From assembly GCF_012027645.1 (NCBI RefSeq), contig NZ_SNUU01000001.1, forward strand, positions 744,001 through 808,000: a DNA stretch of 64,000 bases, read 5' to 3'. Made by a program: the position numbers and the translations under genes. This stretch comes from Thermococcus sp. 18S1 (GTDB lineage Archaea > Methanobacteriota_B > Thermococci > Thermococcales > Thermococcaceae). Positions 43,865 through 54,654 of this stretch are shown in pieces (positions within the stretch are counted from its first letter, which is position 1; every line of letters starts with the position of its first letter). The notes under the pieces were generated by a model. That model was given only the letters and a program-made list of their open reading frames with translations. It made no database searches and was not told the origin of the DNA.

Positions 43865-45229
43865 TCAGTCCTTCCCCATGGCTTCCTCTGCGGCCCTCCT
43901 GACGGTGCCGTAGGCCAGCTCAAAGAGCTCGTCACGCCTCTTCTCGCTCGGCGCCTCAACCACAACGCGAATCTTCGGCTCCGTTCCGCTCGGCCTCACG
44001 AGGATCCATGAACCGTCCTTCAGCTGGAAGCGGTAGCCTGAAATCGTGAGAACCTCCTTCACCTCTTCCCCCAGCCCCTCTTCGAGGACCTTGTATGCCC
44101 TCTCAAGGGTGGCCTTCTTGAACTCGTCCGGGCACTTCACGTTCTTCTTGGTGAGGTAGTAGGTCGGTATCTCCTCCTGGATTATCTGGGACAGCGGCTT
44201 TCCGCGCTCGTCTATGAGCTTTATGAGGAGCCCCATGGTCACGAAGCTGTCTATCCACGGGCCGAACTTCGGATGAACCAGCTTCCAGGGCTCGGCCGCG
44301 AATATGGCCCCGTACTTCTTTATTCCATCGTGGGGCTGGCCGAGGGGGATTCTTACAACCCTGCCGCCGGCGTTCTCAACGACGTGGTCTATCCTTGAGC
44401 CGGTGTCGATGGAAACGACGACCGTTCCCCCTCCGTGCTCCTCCACGTAGAGCTTTGCAAAGAGGGCTATGACGGTGTCCTCGTTCACGTACTGGCCCTT
44501 CTCATCGAAAACTGCTATCCTGTCGGCGTCGCCGTCCTGGGCGACGACCAGATCAACGCCTAGCTCCCTCGCCAGCTCGCCGAGGTAGGCTATGTTCTCG
44601 TACCTCGGCTCCGGCTTCCTTCCGGGGAAGTGGCCGTCAACGTGGGCGTTTACGCTTATCACCTTTGCCCCCATCTCGCGGAGCAGATAGGGGGCCAAAA
44701 CGCTCCCGGCACCGTTGGCGCCGTCGTAGAGAACCTTTAAGTTGGTCTCGTGATTAACGAAGTCGAGAACGGCCCCTATGTAGTCATTGATGATATCGGT
44801 GGCTTTTACGGTCTTTATCTCACTCCAGGCCGCCTTTCTGAAGTTTCCGGAGAAAACGAGCTCCTCCAGTTCCCTCTCCTGCTCAACGTAGAACTCCGTT
44901 CCATCGCCGTTGAAGACCTTTATTCCGTTGTCGGTCGGTGGATTGTGGCTCGCCGTTATCATAACTCCCCCATCGCCGTGTTCCCGCGTTCCCCACGCCA
45001 AAGTGGGCGTTGGTATCAAACCGAAATCAAGAACCTCGGTTCCCGTTGAGAGGAGTCCCGAGATGAGGGCGCTCTGGAGCATTACGCTCGATGTTCTGCC
45101 GTCCCTCGCAACGGCTACCGTTTCTCCATCGATGTACGTTCCTACGGCCTTCCCGAGGTTCATCGCGAGTTCCGGCGTGACCTTCTCCCACAGGGTGCCC
45201 CTAATTCCAGCTGTGCCGAAGAGCTTCAT
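43865..45229 (-). CDS. glmM: Phosphoglucosamine/phosphomannose mutase
   Basis: 454-residue alpha-D-phosphohexomutase. Phosphoserine loop TASHNPP (Ser94), metal-binding DGDADRIAVFD, sugar-binding region and the C-terminal phosphate loop RPSGTEPKIRV are all present. Archaeal members convert glucosamine-6-phosphate to the 1-phosphate, or mannose- or glucose-phosphates; the symbol is therefore provisional. GGTGATATG lies before the ATG. It is followed on the same strand by nothing close, and preceded by the UPF0146 gene after 29 bases. Confidence 0.87.
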   Translation of the reverse strand: MKLFGTAGIRGTLWEKVTPELAMNLGKAVGTYIDGETVAVARDGRTSSVMLQSALISGLLSTGTEVLDFGLIPTPTLAWGTREHGDGGVMITASHNPPTDNGIKVFNGDGTEFYVEQERELEELVFSGNFRKAAWSEIKTVKATDIINDYIGAVLDFVNHETNLKVLYDGANGAGSVLAPYLLREMGAKVISVNAHVDGHFPGRKPEPRYENIAYLGELARELGVDLVVAQDGDADRIAVFDEKGQYVNEDTVIALFAKLYVEEHGGGTVVVSIDTGSRIDHVVENAGGRVVRIPLGQPHDGIKKYGAIFAAEPWKLVHPKFGPWIDSFVTMGLLIKLIDERGKPLSQIIQEEIPTYYLTKKNVKCPDEFKKATLERAYKVLEEGLGEEVKEVLTISGYRFQLKDGSWILVRPSGTEPKIRVVVEAPSEKRRDELFELAYGTVRRAAEEAMGKD

Positions 45230-45258
45230 ATCACCACCATGACTACTTGGGAGGCGGT

Positions 45259-45663
45259 TTAAATACCTTTAGTGGAGTATATCGCCAGTCCCCTGAAGTT
45301 GGTGAGCCTCATAGTCCTCGGCATGGTGTCCCCAGTGAGCGGGAGGATGTAAACTGGAACGTGGAGTTTTTGCCCGAGCCTCAGGATCGGTCGCACTATC
45401 TCCGGGGTCGGCCTTACGGAGTAAAGCGCCGCGACCCCCTCGTAGAGCTCCACCTTTGGGCTGAAGAGGTCGTCCCTGACGGCGTTCAGGCCGAGCTCCA
45501 CCGCCCTCTCGACGGACGCCGGGTTCCAGTCGACGACCAGAACATCGTAGCCCAGCTCCTTGAGTCTGAGTGCCACTTTGAACTGGAAACCTATCCCAAG
45601 CTCGGCTATCCTGCCCTTCGGTACCTGCATGGCCAGAAAATCGGCGAAGTTCTCTATACCCAT
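45259..45663 (-). CDS. UPF0146 family protein, Rossmann-fold
   Basis: 134 residues. GRIAELGIGFQFKVALRLKE followed by VLVVDWNP is a SAM-type nucleotide-binding start, and the conserved LYSVRPTPEIVRPILRL is diagnostic of this archaeal family, sometimes called small methyltransferase-like. No catalytic motif for methyl transfer is seen. Function unknown. It sits 32 bases after malK and 29 before glmM on the same strand, so read-through is likely. Confidence 0.78.
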   Translation of the reverse strand: MGIENFADFLAMQVPKGRIAELGIGFQFKVALRLKELGYDVLVVDWNPASVERAVELGLNAVRDDLFSPKVELYEGVAALYSVRPTPEIVRPILRLGQKLHVPVYILPLTGDTMPRTMRLTNFRGLAIYSTKGI

Positions 45664-45695
45664 GGAAGAAAATGGGGGAGGGGATTTAAAAAACT

Positions 45696-46814
45696 TCAGA
45701 ATACGGCCTTTCCGCTTCCCTTCTCGAAGACGTGGACCTTGCGCATGTCGAAGACCACGTCGACCTCCTGGCCCTCCACGACCTTGGACTCCGAGCGGAA
45801 GGCGCCGAGGAAGTTTATGTCGCCGACCCTCAGGTGGACTATCTTCTCGTTTCCTAGGTTCTCTATGATCTCCACCATGGCCCGCGCCATGTTCTCGCCC
45901 GGTATCTTCACCTGGGCGAACATGGCGTCGTAGAGGTCCTCTGGACGGATTCCAAAGATAACCTCCTTTCCGAGGAGCCCCCTGTCCCTCAGAACCTCCA
46001 CCTGGTCCGGGAGGAGCTTCAGCCTGAACTCGCCGAAGTCAGCGAAACCGTCCTCAGTTACGGTGGCATCGATGAAGTTCATCGGAGGGGCCCCGATGAA
46101 GCCCGCGACGAAGGTGTTGGCGGGCCTGTTGTAGACCTCGTCTGGGGTTCCGACCTGCTGGAGCACGCCCTGGTTGATGACCGCTATCCTGTCGCCCATC
46201 GTCATTGCCTCCACCTGGTCGTGGGTGACGTAGATGGTGGTGACCCCGAGCTGCTTCTGGAGCCTCTTCAGCTCGGCGCGCATCTTGACACGGAGCTTGG
46301 CGTCGAGGTTGCTCAGCGGCTCGTCCATCAGGAAGACGTGCGGTTTTCTCACTATGGCCCTTCCGAGAGCAACACGCTGCCTCTGACCTCCCGAGAGCTC
46401 CCTGGGCTTCCTCCTCAGGAGCTCGGTGAGGCCCAGCATCTCGGCGACTTCCCTGACCCTTTCGTCGATCTCGGCCTTCGGGACCTTTCTGAGCTTGAGG
46501 GGAAACGCTATGTTGTCGTAGACCGTCATGTGCGGGTAGAGGGCGTAGCTCTGGAAGACCATGGCGATGTCCCTGTCCTTGGGCGGGACGAAGACACCCT
46601 TCTCGGGGTCAGCTACGAGGGTATCCCCTATGTACACCTGTCCCCTGCTCGGCTCCTCCAGTCCCGCTATCATCCTCAGCGTCGTCGTCTTTCCGCAGCC
46701 GCTCGGGCCCAGGAGTATCATGAACTCTCCATCCTTGACCTCGAGGTTCATGTCTTTGACGGCGGTGAACTCCCCAAACTGCTTCCAGACGTTGATGAGC
46801 TTGACTTCGGCCAT
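45696..46814 (-). CDS. malK: Maltodextrin ABC transporter ATPase, MalK-type
   Basis: ATPase of a CUT1 sugar importer, 372 residues. Walker A GPSGCGKTT, signature LSGGQRQRV, Walker B VFLMDEPLSNLD and switch VTHDQVEAM are intact; the C-terminal part is the OB-fold regulatory domain (about 240-372). It is the last gene of the malE-malF-malG-amylopullulanase-malK operon, 29 bases after the amylopullulanase gene, with GAGGTGATAG before the ATG. Confidence 0.92.
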   Translation of the reverse strand: MAEVKLINVWKQFGEFTAVKDMNLEVKDGEFMILLGPSGCGKTTTLRMIAGLEEPSRGQVYIGDTLVADPEKGVFVPPKDRDIAMVFQSYALYPHMTVYDNIAFPLKLRKVPKAEIDERVREVAEMLGLTELLRRKPRELSGGQRQRVALGRAIVRKPHVFLMDEPLSNLDAKLRVKMRAELKRLQKQLGVTTIYVTHDQVEAMTMGDRIAVINQGVLQQVGTPDEVYNRPANTFVAGFIGAPPMNFIDATVTEDGFADFGEFRLKLLPDQVEVLRDRGLLGKEVIFGIRPEDLYDAMFAQVKIPGENMARAMVEIIENLGNEKIVHLRVGDINFLGAFRSESKVVEGQEVDVVFDMRKVHVFEKGSGKAVF

Positions 46815-46843
46815 TCTATCACCTCAAAAATTTGAAATGAAGG

Positions 46844-49800
46844 TCAGCGCCGCCTCCTGATGAGGAGCGGCAGCAGGGCGAGTCCCACCAGGACGGCGGG
46901 GCCACAGATTCCGCCTCCCCCGCCGGTGGTGGTTGTGGTTGGGCTTGATGTGGTCGTGGGGCTCGTGCTCGGGCCGGTGGTAGTTGTTGGGGTCGTTGTG
47001 GTCTGGCTCGGTGAGCTCGTCGTGGAGGTGGTGCTCGAACTGCTCGTCTCGCTGGTAGTGGTGGTCTCGGTCGGGGTCGGCTCCTCCCCGCCGCTGCCCT
47101 CCACGAGAGGTATCATGAGGACGGTGGCGAGTTTCATGTCGTTTGCATCGTAGCTGCTCAGCTGCTCCTCCTGGGTCGGACTGAAGTCCGCCGGGACGAG
47201 TTCGTCCACGACACGCGGGGTTACACCGTTGATAACCGCGTCTGCCTCCGCCCCTCCGAGCTTCCACTGCTCCGCCTCAACGGCCACTGGCCTCCACTTG
47301 TCAGGGCCGTAGCCGTCCTGAGAGCCGGTGATGACTGCCGCATAGAGCCCGTAATCTCCAACGTTCGGCAGGTACTTCTTCGGAACCTTGACTATTATGG
47401 CGTTCTTGACTGGGTCGGCTGAGATCTGCATCTCGCCCTGGTAGACAGTTCCGTTCGGAAGGATGATGAGGTTTCCGTAGTCCCATCCCGCGATTCTGAG
47501 GGCCACGTCCCACGGGTGGCGCGGGTCGAGCTGGACGTTGCTTCCCGGCCCGTCAGGGAACATCTTTATCGCCGTGACGTTTCCACCGTCTTTGAAGTCG
47601 AAGTACGCTTCGATTATCTGGAGACTGAAGCCGTTTGGACCGTTCCACGGGTTGCCTCCGAGGTCCTTGAAGTAGAATTCGAGAGTCCAGTCATCGCTGC
47701 CCTCCGTCATCTTGAACTTGAGGAGATCGAAGACTCCCGGCTTGAAGACCGCGTCCGTTGGGTAGACGTAGCTTCCGGGTCCGTGGTCGTCACCCTCGGG
47801 GTCGGTCACAACGATGCCCTGCTTGAGGAGCGGAATGGCCCTGACGGTGGCGAGTTTCATGTCGTTTGCATCGTAGCTGCTCAGCTGCTCCTCCTGGGTC
47901 GGTTCAAAGCCCTGTGGAACCAGTTCATCAACAACGCGCGGGGTCACGCCGTTTATGACCGCCTGCGGGTCTGCGCCGCCGAGCTTCCACTGCTCTGCAT
48001 CCACTGCCACCGGTCTCCACTTGTCAGGGCCGTAGCCGTCCTGGCTTCCCGTGAGGACGACTCCCCAGAGGCCGTAGTCCTCGTTTATGGCGATGTACTT
48101 CTTCGGGACTTTCACTATCACCGCGTTCTTGACTGGGTCGGCGCTTATCTGCATCTCACCCTGGTAAACGGTTCCGTTCGGGAGGATGATGAGGTTTCCG
48201 TAGTCCCATCCGGCAATCCTGAAGGCGACGTCCCAGGGATGGTTCGGGTCGAGCTGGACGTTGCTTCCCGGCCCGTCAGGGAACATCTTTATGGCGGTGC
48301 TGTTGCCACCGTCCTTGAAGTCCAGATAGACCTCGATTATCTGAAGGCTGAAGCCGTTCGGTCCGTTCCAGGGGTTGCCCCCGAGGTCCTTGAAGTAGAA
48401 CTCCATCACGTAGCTGTCCGTCTGCTCGAGCATCCTGAAGCGGAGAAGGTCAAAGGCGCCCTCGACGAAGACCCCATCCGTTGGGTAGACGTAGCTTCCG
48501 GGGCCGTGGTCGTCTCCCTCCGGGTCGGCGATGTCCGCTATCGTGACTCCCTTAACCTCGGTGGGGAGCTTGAGCTCGATGGGGGTGGTTATTGTTTCGA
48601 GCCGTCCGTCTTTGACGGTCGAGACCGCGAAGTAGAAGTCGCTCGGGTTCTTGAGGTAATCGAAGGGCACGATGACTTCCACTCCGTCGCTTGTCTGCTC
48701 AACGGTCGCGTCTCCAAGCTTCTCGCTCTTCTCGTAGTCTGTGGCACCGTATATCTCAGCCTTTCCGTTCTCGTACACGACGTGCTTGGTTATGAGGAGA
48801 CCAACGCTGTCCGCTGAGAACGGGAACATCGAGTACCTGAGCTCGGTCGGCCTTTCCTGGAGGAGTGTGAACGTGTTGCCAACGCGCTCATCCTTCTCCC
48901 AGATGCTCACCTCGAACCTGTCCAGGTTCCCCCTCACTACGAAGTGGAGCCCATCGCCGTCGAAATAGACGCTGACGCCGTTTGCCAGCGGGGACATGCT
49001 GGAGTAGTTCTTCATCTCGCCCTCCTTGAGGCCGTCGAGGGCCCTGGTGACGTAGGGCTCGCCGTCCGGGAAGTAGTTTCCGAAGAGGTAGCTCGGCGGC
49101 TCGACTCCGGCCAGCTTGTACATCTCGTAGAGGTACGTCTTCAGGTAGCGGTCAAAGGTGTAGTCCTGGCCGCTGTTCTGGTCGCTTCCGTACCACCAGA
49201 ACCAGTCGCTCGCCTCGGCGCGGAGCAGGTACTCGTGGGCCTTCTCCCAGTCCGCCTGACTCATCTCGTCCTTGTGCTCCATAAGGGCCTTCCTGGCCGT
49301 GTAGAGCCAGTACCAGCCGTAGTTCTCCTGGGGCTCGCCTATCCATGTGGAGAGGGTTCCGTCTATCCAGCTGCTCTCCGGCCACTGCATCTCCTCCTTA
49401 ACGCCCACGGTGTCGTAGAGGTCGCCGAGACTCTGCGCCTTGAGGAGGGCGTTAACGTTGTCCCCGGTGAGGTCGAGGCGCTCCATCATCTTGGGGGTGA
49501 GCCTGTTGGCCTGGTCGCCGTAGAGCTGGATGTACTCGCTCGGTGTGAGGGTTCTTATGAGCCCCTGCTCCTGAAGCTCGGTGAGCCTCTTGTACAGCTC
49601 GGTGAGGAAGAGCTTGCCGTCGTAGGGGTAGTGCTCCCACGGGTTCTCGCCGTCGAGCGTGACCACGTAAACCAGCGAACCGTCGTAGTTCTCCTTCTGG
49701 AGCTTGAGGAGCTCGTTCACGAAGTCATCAACGGCCTGGTACTGGTTCATTCCAGCGTAGTTGAATCCCACACGGTCGCTGAGGGCGTGGTCGCGCGGGA

Positions 49801-50914
49801 AGAGGTATATCTTCTTTCCGTTGAACTCGGCCACCCAGGGCTTGTAATAGTTCTCAACCGTCTTCTCGACGCCGAGCCTGTCGAGAACGAGCTGGTCGGT
49901 CATGACCCAGGTCCAGCCGTTCTCGGCGAGGGTTTCCAGAGTTTTGTCGTTGAGGGCACTCTCGGCGGCCCAGCCTCCGACCGGGACGGCGGTTCCGTTT
50001 CCAAGGTACTGCTTGTACAGCTCGTCCGCCCTCTTCACCTGGTCGTCGAAGTCGCCCTCCCAGCCGAAGTCGTTGAGTATCGGGCCTATCGGGTGGGCGT
50101 AGGGAACGACCGTGACCTCGACGTTGCCGTTGCCGAGGAGGAGGTTTATCTTCTCGTGCTCCTCGAAGGTGTGGTTGAGGAGCCAGAGCTGGGCGTCGAG
50201 AACGGTTTTAACGTCCTCCCTGGTGTAGCCGCCCTCATCAACCTTCTTGTAGAGGTCCCTGAGGGCGGGGGTGTCCATTATGTACTTGTAGTCGATCCAG
50301 GCGAGGTTAAAGAGAACCGCGAGGTCGATGTAGTCCTGCTCGGTGAACTCGTTCGTCACAGCGGCCTTCTGCTCCTCGAGCGGCAGGTTGGCGTACTTGG
50401 CCTTCGCGGCCTGCATCTTGTCCTTCAGTTCCGTGTAGCGGTCCCAGAAGTCCCTTATCGGGTTGCCGTTGGGGTCGGTTATCGGCTCTCCGTTCCAGGG
50501 AATCGTGTGGTCGAAGAACCCTCCCGGTGCCTGGAGCATGAACCACTTCTCATCGACCGTCAAGGGCTCTCCGTTGGCTATCTTCTCGGTGATTATCTGG
50601 TAGGTGTCCTTCTTCCCGTTCATGTAGTCTGCCAGCTGGGCTATGAGCGAGCCCGACAGGTCAATCGTGGCGTGCACTTCCGGATACTGGCTCAGGTAGT
50701 AGGCCATCTTCCAGTAGTTGTTCGCCGCGTGGAGCCTGACCCAGGGCCTGGTGTAGATGTCCTGGACCGGGTCGTAGTAGTAGGGCTGGTGCTGGTGCCA
50801 GACTATTATGACGTTGAGCGGCTTCGGCTCGGCCGCTCCGACCGTTTTCACGTTCGCTCCAATCAGACTTCCAACCATCAAAAAGGCAAGGAAAAGGGCA
50901 GCAACCCTCCTCAT
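46844..50914 (-). CDS. apu: GH57 amylopullulanase, secreted
   Basis: Cleaves alpha-1,4 and alpha-1,6 bonds of starch and pullulan outside the cell. 1,356 residues. Signal peptide 1-27; GH57 catalytic domain from about 33 with WHQHQPYY, the nucleophile Glu318 in GWAAES and the acid/base Asp421 in TLDGENPWEH (mature numbers 291 and 394, as in studied homologues). Two nearly identical 241-residue DOMON-like modules follow (about 785-1265). The C terminus is a Thr/Ser-rich stretch and GGGICGPAVLVGLALLP with RRRR, a CGP-type sorting anchor. The gene lies inside the transporter operon between malG and malK, so digestion and uptake are expressed together. Confidence 0.95.
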   Translation of the reverse strand: MRRVAALFLAFLMVGSLIGANVKTVGAAEPKPLNVIIVWHQHQPYYYDPVQDIYTRPWVRLHAANNYWKMAYYLSQYPEVHATIDLSGSLIAQLADYMNGKKDTYQIITEKIANGEPLTVDEKWFMLQAPGGFFDHTIPWNGEPITDPNGNPIRDFWDRYTELKDKMQAAKAKYANLPLEEQKAAVTNEFTEQDYIDLAVLFNLAWIDYKYIMDTPALRDLYKKVDEGGYTREDVKTVLDAQLWLLNHTFEEHEKINLLLGNGNVEVTVVPYAHPIGPILNDFGWEGDFDDQVKRADELYKQYLGNGTAVPVGGWAAESALNDKTLETLAENGWTWVMTDQLVLDRLGVEKTVENYYKPWVAEFNGKKIYLFPRDHALSDRVGFNYAGMNQYQAVDDFVNELLKLQKENYDGSLVYVVTLDGENPWEHYPYDGKLFLTELYKRLTELQEQGLIRTLTPSEYIQLYGDQANRLTPKMMERLDLTGDNVNALLKAQSLGDLYDTVGVKEEMQWPESSWIDGTLSTWIGEPQENYGWYWLYTARKALMEHKDEMSQADWEKAHEYLLRAEASDWFWWYGSDQNSGQDYTFDRYLKTYLYEMYKLAGVEPPSYLFGNYFPDGEPYVTRALDGLKEGEMKNYSSMSPLANGVSVYFDGDGLHFVVRGNLDRFEVSIWEKDERVGNTFTLLQERPTELRYSMFPFSADSVGLLITKHVVYENGKAEIYGATDYEKSEKLGDATVEQTSDGVEVIVPFDYLKNPSDFYFAVSTVKDGRLETITTPIELKLPTEVKGVTIADIADPEGDDHGPGSYVYPTDGVFVEGAFDLLRFRMLEQTDSYVMEFYFKDLGGNPWNGPNGFSLQIIEVYLDFKDGGNSTAIKMFPDGPGSNVQLDPNHPWDVAFRIAGWDYGNLIILPNGTVYQGEMQISADPVKNAVIVKVPKKYIAINEDYGLWGVVLTGSQDGYGPDKWRPVAVDAEQWKLGGADPQAVINGVTPRVVDELVPQGFEPTQEEQLSSYDANDMKLATVRAIPLLKQGIVVTDPEGDDHGPGSYVYPTDAVFKPGVFDLLKFKMTEGSDDWTLEFYFKDLGGNPWNGPNGFSLQIIEAYFDFKDGGNVTAIKMFPDGPGSNVQLDPRHPWDVALRIAGWDYGNLIILPNGTVYQGEMQISADPVKNAIIVKVPKKYLPNVGDYGLYAAVITGSQDGYGPDKWRPVAVEAEQWKLGGAEADAVINGVTPRVVDELVPADFSPTQEEQLSSYDANDMKLATVLMIPLVEGSGGEEPTPTETTTTSETSSSSTTSTTSSPSQTTTTPTTTTGPSTSPTTTSSPTTTTTGGGGGICGPAVLVGLALLPLLIRRRR
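47121..48566. repeat. Tandem 723-bp direct repeat inside the amylopullulanase gene
   Basis: The stretch beginning ACGGTGGCGAGTTTCATGTC occurs at 47121 and again at 47844, a period of 723 bases (241 codons). Each unit encodes one DOMON-like module containing WNGPNGFSLQ and DGYGPDKWRPVAV. DNA identity is high along most of the unit. Confidence 0.85.
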
Positions 50915-50923
50915 ATTATCACC

Positions 50924-52174
50924 TCACTCCTTGAGACCTCCAACTGTAAGACCGCTCCTTATGTAGTTCTGGGCGAGCATGAACATCACGAACACCGGCA
51001 GGGCGAACAGCAGCGCGGCAGCCGCGAAGTAGCTCCAGTCTATTCCCCTGCCTATGCCGCCCAGGAGAAGGTATATCCACACCGACAGTGGCTGGTGCGA
51101 CTCAGTTAGCAGCAGGCTTGCCAGGATGAACTCCGTCCAGCCGCCTATGAAGGCGAATATCGACACGGTCGCTATTCCTGGCAGCGCCATCGGGAGGAGC
51201 ACGTGCCTGATTATCTGAAGGTAGCTCGCGCCGTCAACGAGTGCCGCCTCGTCGAAGTCAGGGCTTATGGAGTCTATGTATCCCTTGAGCAGCCATGTGT
51301 TGAAGGGAACGCTTCCCGCGGCGTAGATGAAGGACAGCACAGGTAGCTTGTCGTAGAGGCCCAGCTTGACTATCATACCGTAGAGGGCTATAAGGCCCGC
51401 TATTCCGAGACCTCCGGCGACCTGCGTGAACATCAGGTAGAAGTAGAGCACGTGCTCCCTGCCGAAGAACTTCATGCGCGAGAATGCGTAGGCGGCCGGG
51501 ACGACGAACACTAGAGTCAGCAGCACCGTTATTGTGGCTATGATGAGGCTGTTCTTGAGGTAGCCGAAGAACTTCGAGTTGACGAACTTCCCTATCCTCG
51601 TGAACCTGACGGTTCCGCTGTTCCTGGCAACCACGTACTTCTCCATCGGGCCCGAGACGTGGGTGCCCTCAATGGTTCCGCCCTTCAGCTCGACGTTCCT
51701 CATTATCGCGAAGCCCACAGTGCCGTCGTCGTTCATCCTCGTGAGGATGAAGAGTCCTTTGACATCGCCCTTCAGCTGTCCCTGGGCGTTGACGTCCGTT
51801 GAAACGTCGAAGACCAGGTTTTTCACAGGAATTTCGAACACCAACCCCGTGAAGGGCCCGTATTTGACCTCGCCCTTTATCGTTCCGTCCAGCAGATACA
51901 GCTTGCCGTCCTGGACGTGGGCGCTTCCCTCGATGGTTCCCGTGAAGTTCTCCGATAGTTTGCTTCCCGAGAATCCAAAGAGCACCTCCCTGTACGAGTC
52001 AAGACTGACGTTCCTTGGTATGATGTGGAACTCCGTGGTTGCGAGCGTTGAGCCCGGGCTTATTGAGACGACGAAGATGTAGTAGACCGGGAAGAGTATG
52101 ATGAACATGACGAAGATAGCCAGCAGGGTCAGGATAAAACTCCTGACGACCTCCCCTTTGCGCCTTCCCATCAT
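50924..52174 (-). CDS. malG: Maltodextrin ABC transporter permease, MalG-type, with external insertion
   Basis: 416 residues, about 130 more than usual. After the first membrane segment an insertion (about 62-190), with repeated beta-type motifs such as NFTGTIEGSAHVQDGKLYLL and GTIKGEVKYGPFTG, lies outside the membrane. Then come the five remaining helices and the coupling loop EAALVDGASYLQIIRHVLLP. Overlaps malF by four bases and ends nine bases before the amylopullulanase gene. The insert is AsmA/bactofilin-like in its repeating pattern only by eye; its role is unknown. Confidence 0.9.
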   Translation of the reverse strand: MMGRRKGEVVRSFILTLLAIFVMFIILFPVYYIFVVSISPGSTLATTEFHIIPRNVSLDSYREVLFGFSGSKLSENFTGTIEGSAHVQDGKLYLLDGTIKGEVKYGPFTGLVFEIPVKNLVFDVSTDVNAQGQLKGDVKGLFILTRMNDDGTVGFAIMRNVELKGGTIEGTHVSGPMEKYVVARNSGTVRFTRIGKFVNSKFFGYLKNSLIIATITVLLTLVFVVPAAYAFSRMKFFGREHVLYFYLMFTQVAGGLGIAGLIALYGMIVKLGLYDKLPVLSFIYAAGSVPFNTWLLKGYIDSISPDFDEAALVDGASYLQIIRHVLLPMALPGIATVSIFAFIGGWTEFILASLLLTESHQPLSVWIYLLLGGIGRGIDWSYFAAAALLFALPVFVMFMLAQNYIRSGLTVGGLKE

Positions 52175-53070
52175 CCCTTGGCACCCTCCTGAAGTCTGGT
52201 TATCCTGACGTTAACGTACATGTACACGGCAAGCACGAGCGTGGCGATTATCATTATCGCCGCGGCCTTTCCGTAGTGGGGGCTGGCTCCGAAGGCCTTC
52301 CTGAACCCGTAGAGCAGTATGAACTTGTCCTCGAACAGGCCCGCGTTGTAGATGTAGGGCACCATGAAGTACTGGAAGCTCGCCGCGCTGGTGAGTATGG
52401 TGGCGAATGCTATCGGCTTGCCGACTATAGGAAGGACAACGTGCCTTATCCTCTGCCAGTAGTTGGCCCCGTCTATTATCGCCGCCTCAACGAGCGTGTC
52501 AGGCACGGACTGGAGCGCCGCCGTGATGACGGTTATCATGAACGGGTACGCGAGCCACACCTCGATTATGTTGAGCGCGAGAAAGGCCCACAGCGGGTCG
52601 TTAATCCAGTTGGGGAGGGTTTGAACCCCCAGGGATTTAAGCATCTGGTTTATCGGCCCGAATATCGGGTCGAACATGAACTTCCAGACTGTAACGGAGA
52701 AGAGCAGCGGCAGCGCCCAGGGGATTATGAGGAGGGAGCGGTAGACCATTTTTCCCTTGACGTATCTGCTGTTGTAGAGCAGGCTGAGGAGGATTCCCGC
52801 GAGAACCTTCAGGGTGACACTGGTCACAACGAATATCCACGTCCACAGGAAGGCGCTCCTGAACGTTTCGTCGCTGAGTATCCAGCGGAAGTTCTCCAGA
52901 CCAACGAACTGAAGCTGCGGGGCGTCCGGGGCCTGAACCGGGAAGTTGCCGAGCTGGGCGTTGGTGAATGCGAGGTATATCGAGTATATTATCGGCCACA
53001 GGTTGAAAAACAGGAACGCTGCCATCCCAGGCAGGATTAGGAACAGAGCAATGGTCGTGGTCTTTTTCAT
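52171..53070 (-). CDS. malF: Maltodextrin ABC transporter permease, MalF-type
   Basis: 299 residues with six membrane helices and the coupling loop EAAIIDGANYWQRIRHVVLP. There is no large periplasmic P2 domain as in Escherichia coli MalF, which is normal for archaeal CUT1 permeases. ATG 53070 is preceded by GGAGGGATT. It starts 39 bases after malE. Confidence 0.91.
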   Translation of the reverse strand: MKKTTTIALFLILPGMAAFLFFNLWPIIYSIYLAFTNAQLGNFPVQAPDAPQLQFVGLENFRWILSDETFRSAFLWTWIFVVTSVTLKVLAGILLSLLYNSRYVKGKMVYRSLLIIPWALPLLFSVTVWKFMFDPIFGPINQMLKSLGVQTLPNWINDPLWAFLALNIIEVWLAYPFMITVITAALQSVPDTLVEAAIIDGANYWQRIRHVVLPIVGKPIAFATILTSAASFQYFMVPYIYNAGLFEDKFILLYGFRKAFGASPHYGKAAAIMIIATLVLAVYMYVNVRITRLQEGAKG

Positions 53071-53109
53071 TCCAATCCCTCCAAAAAGGTATGAAAAAGG
53101 AGAAAGGCT

Positions 53110-54552
<1,443 letters not shown>

Positions 54553-54654
54553 TTAGTCCCCCATGAAAAGAGTGCACCACAGGGGACGGGTAAGGGGCCG
54601 GCTGTCTGCCCTTGCGGTGCCGTCGGCCCTTCCATTCGTCCCATGGAGAAGACG

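Noticed and set aside
47516-51109. Two long plus-strand open frames opposite the amylopullulanase gene
   Set aside because: The minus strand encodes a complete GH57 enzyme with all catalytic residues; the opposite frames are low-complexity shadows of GC-rich codons.
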